Shown piece by piece: positions 1 to 5,470 of a stretch of DNA of 5,470 nt. This stretch comes from Prevotellaceae bacterium UBA1720 (GTDB lineage Bacteria > Bacteroidota > Bacteroidia > Bacteroidales > Bacteroidaceae). The notes beneath the pieces were generated by a model. The model made no database searches, had not been told where the DNA came from, and saw nothing but the letters and a program-made list of their open reading frames with translations. The stretch spans positions 13,828-19,297 of the forward strand of contig DCIS01000048.1 in the NCBI GenBank assembly GCA_002317475.1, written 5' to 3'. Each line of letters opens with the position of its first letter. The first letter of the stretch is position 1. The position numbers and the translations under genes are program-made.

Positions 1-1883
1 ATGGTAGCGTTGCTGAAGTTGAGCGAAAGACCCTTTGGCAGGACTGCCTCATTCAGTTTCACCTCGTTGCCCTGTACGATGACCGAACCGTCGCCATAGA
101 TATCTGTGGCCGTATCGGTATAGTCATATACCACACCGTTGATGACATACTGCTCTGGGGTATAGGTCTCTCCAAACTCCAGGATATCGCGGAACTCACT
201 GTATTGCAGAGCTTCTTTGAAGTAGCTCTTATAGCCCACTGGCACATAGAGCACAGCCTCTGGATAATATACTTTCTCGGTGAAAGGTTTAGTTGTGGCA
301 TAGCAGTCGATGCGCTTAACTTGATTCTCACCAGCAACGATACAAGCCATCTTAGTGTTCTCTGGGATATTGAAATACTCCAGATTTCTATTATAATGGA
401 AGGCACGAGTTTTTATTTCTGCAGCCATCTCAGCAGGGAAATGCAGTTCCTTGATGTTACAGTCCTGGAATGCATATTCATCTATCTCCTTCAGTCCCTT
501 ATTAAACTCCACATCTTCCAGCGCCTCACAGTATTCAAAAGCCTTCCAACCAATAGTCTTCAGGTTGTCTGGCAACACTATTTTCTTTAATGCCGTATTT
601 TTACGGAAGGCAACTTCTCCTATTTCTTCAACGGTAGAAGAGAACTGGATGTCCTCCACCTTGTCAGCACCTCTGAAGGCATAATCACCAACGCGAGTGA
701 CGCCTTCGCCAATAACAATCTTCTTTACATACATCTGAGCCACGCGCCAGGGCATGTTCAGGTAATAATCATGGTAATCCTTCATGGCACCTGTACCGCT
801 GATGGTGAGTGTGGTACCGTCCACCTTCCATGTCAGAGCGTTAGGATTGTCGTCCGTACCGCAGACACCTTCTATGAACTCACCCTCATGGAGGGCATTG
901 TCGGTGTAGTAATACTCGCGGCTCGCTGATGGTCTGTTTGACTCGTACGACCAGTAGTCTATCTTGGTCACTCTACCCTCACCATCGTAAGAGTAACGCT
1001 CGCCACTTACGGGCTCTGTCTCGCTATCACTACCGTAGGTGTCAATCTTTGTCAACTGGCCCTTGTCGTTGTAGGTCTTTGTTTCCTTCTGGTAGTATTT
1101 CCAACTAGATTCAGACGAGTCCCAAAAATTGCTATTCGACATGTGCACGTTCTCTATTTCCCGACCAGCACTATCGTATTTATAGTCATAGCGGCGATAT
1201 TCCCTGAGCGTTGTGTATGCTATCTGGTACCATACTTTTCGCTCCAGCTGCTTCTTCGCATTGTAGGTATAGGTGGAATACGCATTCAACTGATAGTTGC
1301 TCTCATCGCCAATGTAGACCTCATCCTTTGTCATATTACCGTCGGCATTGTATGTATACACTGTCTTTGCTTGGGTATTCCACTTTTCATTATAATATTT
1401 ACATTCCAACTCCTTCGTACGATGGTTGTTGGCATCATACTCATAGGTATATTTGCGTTCAGGGCATAATTCACCATTACTATCAGAATAGTACACATAC
1501 TCCGTTATGTTGCCCTTAGCATCGTATGCATAGGTGTTCTTCCAAACAGTCCACTCAACGCCTTCCTCGCTGAGAGCCTTCTGTTCCACTACCGTACAGC
1601 GGTTCTGGCTGTCGTAGGTATATACCTGATCATTTTGAGGCTCTGCCCAAGAGCCATACGGTGCATCGGTGACCATATCTGCGATGATATTACCATTGGC
1701 ATCATATTTATACAGGTATATCTGATAAGGAATACCATTCTCTACAATGTTATAATCACTACGCGAAATCATGATACGAGCTCCCGGCTGATCCCATGGG
1801 TCAGAACAAGGGATGTTAGGAATCTGTGCCTGCAAGCTTGATATGGAAAGCAAAAGTACAAGGCTGAGTAAAAGGTATTTCAT
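1..1883 (-). CDS. Secreted YD-repeat / BspA-like leucine-rich repeat protein (C-terminus beyond window)
   Basis: I translated this frame by hand: 627 codons from the ATG at 1883 run to the window edge with no stop, so the C-terminus is missing. Residues 1-19 form a classical signal peptide (MKYLLLSLVLLLSISSLQA, probable cleavage A19|Q20), which fixes the start. Residues about 59-306 hold nine YD-type repeats (YxYDAxGNIT-like). Residues about 339-385 match the segment that precedes BspA-like repeats (GVCG, LTW, DGTTLTISGTGAM, PW). Residues 386-522 are LRR_5 units of the IVIGEGVTRVGDYAF type. Residues 544-568 (LYVPVGYKSYFKEAL and following) are the usual cap of such proteins. After that comes an unassigned segment. 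BspA-like proteins are surface or secreted and often mediate adhesion; that role here is inference. A sorting signal such as a type IX CTD would lie outside the window. No Shine-Dalgarno site is seen; the leader is AT-rich. By eye the gene looks more AT-rich than the operon upstream. Confidence 0.9.
   Translation of the reverse strand, partial: MKYLLLSLVLLLSISSLQAQIPNIPCSDPWDQPGARIMISRSDYNIVENGIPYQIYLYKYDANGNIIADMVTDAPYGSWAEPQNDQVYTYDSQNRCTVVEQKALSEEGVEWTVWKNTYAYDAKGNITEYVYYSDSNGELCPERKYTYEYDANNHRTKELECKYYNEKWNTQAKTVYTYNADGNMTKDEVYIGDESNYQLNAYSTYTYNAKKQLERKVWYQIAYTTLREYRRYDYKYDSAGREIENVHMSNSNFWDSSESSWKYYQKETKTYNDKGQLTKIDTYGSDSETEPVSGERYSYDGEGRVTKIDYWSYESNRPSASREYYYTDNALHEGEFIEGVCGTDDNPNALTWKVDGTTLTISGTGAMKDYHDYYLNMPWRVAQMYVKKIVIGEGVTRVGDYAFRGADKVEDIQFSSTVEEIGEVAFRKNTALKKIVLPDNLKTIGWKAFEYCEALEDVEFNKGLKEIDEYAFQDCNIKELHFPAEMAAEIKTRAFHYNRNLEYFNIPENTKMACIVAGENQVKRIDCYATTKPFTEKVYYPEAVLYVPVGYKSYFKEALQYSEFRDILEFGETYTPEQYVINGVVYDYTDTATDIYGDGSVIVQGNEVKLNEAVLPKGLSLNFSNAT
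180..863 (-). repeat. BspA-like LRR_5 domain with lead-in and cap segments
   Basis: The domain opens at residue 341 with a conserved lead-in: CGTDDNPNALTW, then DGTTLTISGTGAM and an M-P-W. Repeat units then start at residues 386, 409, 432, 455, 477 and 501, a period of 23 residues with small drift. Each has the form (L/V/I)xx(I/V)xFxxxVxxIGxxAF, for example VEDIQFSSTVEEIGEVAF and LKKIVLPDNLKTIGWKAF. The last unit (LEYFNIPENTK) is degenerate and leads to the typical cap (PEAVLYVPVGYKSYFKEAL). This is the Treponema/Bacteroidales type of leucine-rich repeat (PF13306-like), assigned from the motif only. Confidence 0.85.
966..1709 (-). repeat. Nine YD-type (RHS-like) protein repeats, about 29 residues each
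   Basis: Within the secreted protein, an aromatic-D/N-x-x-G motif recurs at residues about 59, 88, 118, 147, 176, 205, 235, 269 and 297. Examples are KYDANGNII, YAYDAKGNIT, YTYNADGNMT and YSYDGEGRVT. Spacing is mostly 28-30 residues, with one longer step of about 34 before the eighth unit. Units 2, 4 and 6 have lost the G-N (SQNRCT, ANNHRT, AKKQLE). The pattern resembles YD repeats of RHS proteins, which build beta-sheet shells. There is no sign of the RHS core or of a toxin domain, and the array is short. The repeats are degenerate at DNA level, so this is an old protein repeat and not a recent tandem duplication. Confidence 0.8.
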
Positions 1884-1937
1884 AAATAATTGGTTTACTA
1901 ATTAATATTGCAATCAGGGGGATGGGTGTTACGCCTT
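1884..1937 (-). other. Intergenic leader of the BspA-like gene
   Basis: This 54-base gap separates the stop of the small orphan gene from the signal-peptide ATG. Read on the minus strand, a short C-rich stretch gives way to a strongly AT-rich 35 bases ending ACCAATTATTT before the ATG. I find no convincing GC-rich hairpin with a T-run, so no terminator is called. I also find no good match to the Bacteroidota -7 element (TAnnTTTG) at a sensible distance. The AT-rich leader fits SD-independent initiation, as is usual in Bacteroidota. The gap is short enough for read-through from the operon upstream. Confidence 0.5.
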
Positions 1938-2204
1938 TCATATTCTGAAGGTGAGGACTGTGCCATCACGCTGATTACGGATGGCAGGAATCTCTTCGTC
2001 GACAAGCCCCAATTCGTAGGTGTCATAACCTGACGTACTGTAGAGCGAATCGGTGGAGATGCCTAGGGTCAGACTGTCATAGCGTGTGACGGGACGATCG
2101 GGATAGAGCGTCTGAAGTTTGTCCACGGCAGCCTGCAGGTAACAGTCGGTGGTGGAGGACACTTCGTCCAAGAGGTATTTTCGAAATACAAGTACGTCTT
2201 CCAT
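1938..2204 (-). CDS. Orphan 88-residue protein, translationally coupled to the haem-motif lipoprotein
   Basis: I do not recognise this family. The frame starts at the ATG at 2204, which shares one base with the lipoprotein stop codon (TAATG), and ends in TGA at 1938-1940. A full AGGAGG lies seven bases upstream, so the start is well supported. The protein is acidic (about 15 D/E against about 8 K/R) and has no signal peptide or membrane segment, so it is probably cytoplasmic. Residues about 3-35 could form a helix (VFRKYLLDEV, LQAAVDKLQTLYP). The second half looks like a small beta-rich fold (SLTLGIS, YDTYELGLV, GTVLTFRI). The overlap suggests that its amount is tied to that of the lipoprotein, perhaps as an accessory or regulatory partner; that is inference. 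It could also be a lineage-specific protein without a role in the complex. Confidence 0.75.
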   Translation of the reverse strand: MEDVLVFRKYLLDEVSSTTDCYLQAAVDKLQTLYPDRPVTRYDSLTLGISTDSLYSTSGYDTYELGLVDEEIPAIRNQRDGTVLTFRI

Positions 2205-3706
2205 TATTTTTCCTCCTTTCCTACAACCTCGGCAAACTCCTCGAGGGTGACCTTGACAGGTTCGACCATGAACTCGGGACGGTTGTAGCTGAAGAGGCGT
2301 AGGGTGTTATATTCTGGGTCTGCCTGGGGCAGGAGGAACACCTTGTGTGCCTTCTTGCCATCGAAATAGGCGAAGTAGATGCGGCTGAAGTTGCCATCAT
2401 CACGACGACTGGCACACATGATCCAACGACCATTGCTGGAGAACGAGGGATAGCTCTCAGCGTCCATGGGGCTGTTCATCTCCTGGGAAGGAACGACGCA
2501 TTCGCCCTGGAGGTCGAGCAGACGGATGTCGGCCTCGTGATGCCAGATGTTGAAATAGCCGTAATCACCCTCGGCCACTGCGATAAAACGTCCATTGGGA
2601 CTGATGCGTGGCAGGGAGACGCTACGACCCAGTGAATCAGCTTGATATACCAGTTGCTCGGGACCAAACTCGTGGGTAGAGAGGTCGAAGGTGCGACGAT
2701 AGAGGTTGTAATGTACCGACTTGTAATCCAGACGATAATCGCCGGTGTTAGTGCTGTCAGGCTTGTATGTATCGGCTGAGCAATAGTACAGATAGCGGCC
2801 ATCGGGAGACCAGGTGGGGAAGACCTCCATGCGAGTGGTATCGGCACTGATGGTGGTGATCTGGTCCTTCTCGACATCATATAGTACGAGGTCGCTGGCA
2901 TCGTCAAAGACCTCAACCTTGTTGACATTAGAGGTATGGAACCACTGATGGGTCTGGTCGGTAGAGAAAGCAATGATGGACTGAGTGGGATGCCAAGCGG
3001 GATAAACACCGGCACTGATCATGCCTTCGCGCTTCATATTGCTGATCTTGGTGACCTTGCCATTGTGAACAATCACCGTACCACCGTTGGTGACACGTAC
3101 GTGGAAGAGCATGTTGTCCGTACGGTAGTTCTGATAACTGTGGCAATTGATGCACTGGCCCTCGACCTTGTTGCAGGAAACCTTGTTGTTGAAGATAACC
3201 GTCTCGTCGAAGTTCGTGACATTGCGCTGACTGATGTTCATCTTGTCATAGAGACCATAGGAGGGCTGGATGAGACGATAGCTGACGTAGGGGTCGATGC
3301 TGTCCTGGGCAACACGGATATTGAAGGGTTTGTAGGACAACCACTTGCCCTCTGTCTGTCCGAAGACCTCCACCTTCAAGACCTTGCCCAAGGAGGCTTT
3401 CTTCAGTATTTCCCACTCCTCCTGAGGAATGATGACCTTCGTACCCTCGCCATAGGTCTGAACGGAACCATCAGCTGCCGTGATGCGCGCCACACAGGCA
3501 GTGAAGGCAGTATCAGCCATCATGAAATTGAGCGGGGCAATGTTGCAGGGAACGGTGACCTCGGTGTAATCGGGGTAGATGGTGGGGATAGTGTCAACAG
3601 ACGTGGCATCAGTTGGCACGGAAGGGTGTGAGTTGCCGCAAGCAGTCAGCATGAAAACACAAACCAAGGCAAGCAGGAAAGAATATGCAGATTTACACTT
3701 ATACAT
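2204..3706 (-). CDS. PD40/TolB-like beta-propeller lipoprotein with a c-type haem motif
   Basis: The 500-residue product begins with a lipoprotein signal: hydrophobic residues 7-20, lipobox LTAC and lipidated C23. The residues after C23 (GNSHPSV) lack an obvious acidic surface-export signal, so a periplasm-facing position is possible. Residues about 45-150 form an N-terminal domain. A single CxxCH sits at 185-189 (GQCINCHSYQ), the signature for covalent haem attachment. PD40-type blades follow: YPAWHPTQSIIAFS near 235, FPTWSPDGRYLYYCS near 296, LPRISPNGRFIAVAE near 365 and YPSFSSNGRWIMCAS near 419. The C-terminus has YNRPEFMVEP, a motif I associate with this Bacteroidales family. Similar proteins are annotated as TolB-like or cytochrome c-related, without a known reaction to my knowledge. 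It lies 45 bp after the membrane protein gene and overlaps the next gene by one base, so it is probably the middle gene of an operon. An electron-transfer or sensory role is inference, and no distal haem ligand can be assigned. Confidence 0.9.
   Translation of the reverse strand: MYKCKSAYSFLLALVCVFMLTACGNSHPSVPTDATSVDTIPTIYPDYTEVTVPCNIAPLNFMMADTAFTACVARITAADGSVQTYGEGTKVIIPQEEWEILKKASLGKVLKVEVFGQTEGKWLSYKPFNIRVAQDSIDPYVSYRLIQPSYGLYDKMNISQRNVTNFDETVIFNNKVSCNKVEGQCINCHSYQNYRTDNMLFHVRVTNGGTVIVHNGKVTKISNMKREGMISAGVYPAWHPTQSIIAFSTDQTHQWFHTSNVNKVEVFDDASDLVLYDVEKDQITTISADTTRMEVFPTWSPDGRYLYYCSADTYKPDSTNTGDYRLDYKSVHYNLYRRTFDLSTHEFGPEQLVYQADSLGRSVSLPRISPNGRFIAVAEGDYGYFNIWHHEADIRLLDLQGECVVPSQEMNSPMDAESYPSFSSNGRWIMCASRRDDGNFSRIYFAYFDGKKAHKVFLLPQADPEYNTLRLFSYNRPEFMVEPVKVTLEEFAEVVGKEEK
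2212..2217 (-). promoter_or_regulatory. Strong Shine-Dalgarno site for the 88-residue gene
   Basis: On the minus strand the last codons of the lipoprotein gene read GGAAAGGAGGAAAAATAATG. This places AGGAGG seven bases before the ATG at 2204. Bacteroidota genes mostly lack such sites, and the lipoprotein gene itself starts behind an A-run, so this perfect site stands out. It decides the start of the small gene and is consistent with termination-reinitiation coupling at TAATG. Confidence 0.8.
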
Positions 3707-3751
3707 AATATGTTTTTTTTCGTGTCGATTAGTAACTCATACGGGAGCGTA
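3707..3751 (-). promoter_or_regulatory. Short intergenic leader with A8 tract before the lipoprotein gene
   Basis: The 45 bases between the membrane protein stop (TAA at 3752-3754) and the lipoprotein ATG contain no Shine-Dalgarno site. Instead there is a run of eight A on the minus strand (3713-3720), 7 to 14 bases before the ATG. A-rich leaders of this kind favour initiation in Bacteroidota. No terminator hairpin is visible, which supports co-transcription of the two genes. Confidence 0.55.
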
Positions 3752-5470
3752 TTAATACACTTTACGGCCATACATGATGTACCACCAATAGGTGTGTTTC
3801 CAACTGTCGCGGAGGGTCTTTCCTATCTCCTCCTCGCCGACCCCTTGACGCTCAAGGTCAGTCACAGCCTTCTTGTACATCTGATAACTCTGGTCTACCA
3901 TCGGTGTGATCTGAACCTTGAAGGGAAGCTGTATGGGATAGTTCTCCTGCATGATCAGATAGGCCTCCTGATAGTGCGTAGGAAGGTTGGCACCACCCGT
4001 AATGGACGCATAGGCATAGAAGGCAGGCCAGAAATTCTTGGGGTCGCGGTATATCATAGCATAGAAGAGGTTGAGCTCCTTGATAAGCTGTTTATCCGAA
4101 CCATACGCCAGACTGAAATTCTCGATGAGGTAACGCTCGATATCATTGTTGTCTCCATCGATGACATCACTGAAGCCTACATGCAAATCGCGTACGAGCA
4201 TGGTTGCAGGCAAAGCACGCCATTCGCCATGGAAAGTGGTGAGGGAGAGCAAGTTGTAATACCGGTGCTCAAGACGGTGCTCGCCACTCTCCTGGGCAGC
4301 ACGCACGAACATCTTCATGTAATAGGGAGAGAAGCCATACCCTACGGCATTCTCCATGCACCAACGGGTAGCAAACTGCACCTTGCCATACTGCAGGTAG
4401 ATGACAGGAGCCGCTATCTGCATGGTGTTAAGGTTCAATGAATCGGGATTATTGATATCCAAACCGCTATTCTCCAGCAAAAAAGAACGACTGCCCAGTT
4501 CACCCGTATTCATCAGGGCAATGTTCTTCAGCAACACCATCGTACGGCTGGGATGCTCTGCCACCTCTGCCTCGTGGATGATGGTTTGCCAATCATCCTC
4601 CATAGCTGCCTGGTTCATACGCATCTCTGCCTGATAGTTGTAATCCTCGAAGGCAAACGTACGCTGTATACCTATCAAGAGTATGAAGCAGACCAATACG
4701 GATGCCAGTTGATAGTCGCGGAATAGGCTGCTGCGTGTAGTCTGAGTGAAACGTCTCCAGATGGGGAGCAAGGCACTGAGCAGGAGCATGATAACCACCA
4801 AAAGTATAAAGGGATAAGAGGGACGAAGGGAGGCAACGGTTGTTGACTCGAAATAAGGCATGCCAGCCTTCATAACCTGTGCAGGATGCATGTCTGTGTA
4901 CAGGAAACGTGCATAGCACAGAGGCACAGCAATGGCAATCACGATGCCCAGAATATTCTGCCACAGAGGCATACGACGGTCTGCACTCTCGGCACACTGC
5001 GTCGCGAAGAAACAGAGGGCGAAGAGATAGGAGGTCCAACCCAGGAAGGGGAACGCAACCAGAGAACCGACAACGAACCATACCACGCGGAAACCTTTGG
5101 GAGTGCAACGAGCAGCCCAAATCATCAGCAGGACACAAAGCAAGGCCAATGAATGGGCAAACCAATAGCCACGGAAGGGCATGATGTAGATCCAATAGCC
5201 CAGGTCGGTGACTGAGGTCAGGAGGCATGCAAGAGGCAACACACCCAGACATGCCCAACGAGCACCCAAAGAGAAGGCCTTGATGGCAACGACGTAGATG
5301 GCAACCCAAAGGAGGATAAGGATCGAGGCACCCAAGGCAGGATAATAGAAGAACTGAGTGAGGTAACTACCCAGATAGGCCATCAGTCCGAAAGGTTGAT
5401 CCATGTACTGGTTCAGATACTGACTGGTGGTGAAGAATTCATTGCGATCCTGAGCCGTATAGAGCATGTC
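3752..5470 (-). CDS. DUF6057-like polytopic membrane protein (N-terminus beyond window)
   Basis: The frame is open from the window edge to TAA at 3752-3754. An in-frame ATG lies at 5467, but the protein probably starts further upstream. The segment after that ATG (LYTAQDRNEFF...QPFGLMAYLGSYLTQFFYYP) reads like an internal extracytoplasmic loop, and the family usually has a membrane helix before it. Counting from that Met, hydrophobic helices lie near 44-66, 71-88, 101-118, 128-152, 170-188, 218-236 and 253-270. Residues about 272-571 form a soluble helical domain, possibly TPR-like (DWQTIIHEAE, LLKNIALMNTGELGSRSF, RYYNLLSLTTFHGEW, LPTHYQEAYLI). These motifs match what I know of the Bacteroidales family DUF6057, whose function is unknown. 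No catalytic motif is seen. The lipoprotein gene 45 bp downstream suggests that the two products work together at the envelope; that is inference. A distant resemblance to membrane glycosyltransferase-type proteins cannot be excluded. Confidence 0.85.
   Translation of the reverse strand, partial: DMLYTAQDRNEFFTTSQYLNQYMDQPFGLMAYLGSYLTQFFYYPALGASILILLWVAIYVVAIKAFSLGARWACLGVLPLACLLTSVTDLGYWIYIMPFRGYWFAHSLALLCVLLMIWAARCTPKGFRVVWFVVGSLVAFPFLGWTSYLFALCFFATQCAESADRRMPLWQNILGIVIAIAVPLCYARFLYTDMHPAQVMKAGMPYFESTTVASLRPSYPFILLVVIMLLLSALLPIWRRFTQTTRSSLFRDYQLASVLVCFILLIGIQRTFAFEDYNYQAEMRMNQAAMEDDWQTIIHEAEVAEHPSRTMVLLKNIALMNTGELGSRSFLLENSGLDINNPDSLNLNTMQIAAPVIYLQYGKVQFATRWCMENAVGYGFSPYYMKMFVRAAQESGEHRLEHRYYNLLSLTTFHGEWRALPATMLVRDLHVGFSDVIDGDNNDIERYLIENFSLAYGSDKQLIKELNLFYAMIYRDPKNFWPAFYAYASITGGANLPTHYQEAYLIMQENYPIQLPFKVQITPMVDQSYQMYKKAVTDLERQGVGEEEIGKTLRDSWKHTYWWYIMYGRKVY

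Noticed and set aside
204..590. Plus-strand open frame opposite the LRR region
   Set aside because: The minus-strand frame here encodes unmistakable LRR_5 units. The plus-strand product has no coherent family features.
966..1709. RHS toxin or polymorphic toxin locus
   Set aside because: The YD repeats are few, the RHS core motif is absent, and they are followed by an LRR domain and not by a variable toxin tip with an immunity gene.
2936..3631. A 231-codon open frame on the plus strand opposite the lipoprotein gene
   Set aside because: It lies wholly antisense to a gene with a clear lipobox, haem motif and propeller repeats. Its product shows no signal, domain or start context, so it is a by-product of codon use on the other strand.
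3711..3720. Run of eight T on the plus strand as a possible terminator
   Set aside because: No GC-rich stem precedes it on the plus strand and no plus-strand gene ends there. It is better read as the A-rich leader of the minus-strand lipoprotein gene.
3710..4441. A 243-codon open frame on the plus strand opposite the membrane protein gene
   Set aside because: It is antisense to the conserved C-terminal domain of the DUF6057-like protein. There is no ribosome binding site and no recognisable domain.
4593..5309. A 238-codon minus-strand frame overlapping the membrane protein in another frame
   Set aside because: Its Cys/His/Leu-rich product is typical of an out-of-frame reading of membrane-helix codons, and the main frame explains the region fully.
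1..5470. CRISPR arrays, tRNA/rRNA genes, insertion sequences
   Set aside because: No regularly spaced identical direct repeats, no tRNA-like or rRNA-like stretch, and no transposase frame or terminal inverted repeats were seen on either strand.

Overview
This window looks like chromosomal DNA of a Bacteroidales bacterium, most likely Prevotella/Segatella or a close relative. The clues are a BspA-like (LRR_5) secreted protein, a DUF6057-like membrane protein, a PD40 beta-propeller lipoprotein with a haem-attachment motif, and A-rich leaders in place of Shine-Dalgarno sites. The exact genus is an inference. All four supported genes lie on the minus strand, so transcription runs from high to low coordinates. 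The two end genes are cut by the window edges. I see no RNA genes, mobile elements or CRISPR arrays.

The upstream part (5470 down to 1938) reads as a compact operon of three genes. The first is a polytopic membrane protein with a large soluble C-terminal domain (DUF6057-like), whose N-terminus is outside the window. After 45 bp comes a 500-residue lipoprotein carrying one CxxCH motif followed by PD40/TolB-like propeller repeats. An 88-residue protein of no recognised family follows; its start codon overlaps the lipoprotein stop codon (TAATG) and it has a strong Shine-Dalgarno site inside the lipoprotein gene. The lipoprotein and membrane protein would sit in the envelope, while the small protein has no export signal. 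Their shared function is not known to me.

The downstream part (1883 down to 1) is a large secreted protein lacking its C-terminus here. It has a signal peptide, nine YD-type repeats of about 29 residues, and then a BspA-like leucine-rich repeat domain with 23-residue units. It starts 54 bp after the small gene. The interval shows no clear terminator or promoter, so whether it belongs to the same transcript is open.

The most interesting points are the haem-motif propeller lipoprotein, the translationally coupled orphan small protein, and the YD-repeat/LRR fusion.
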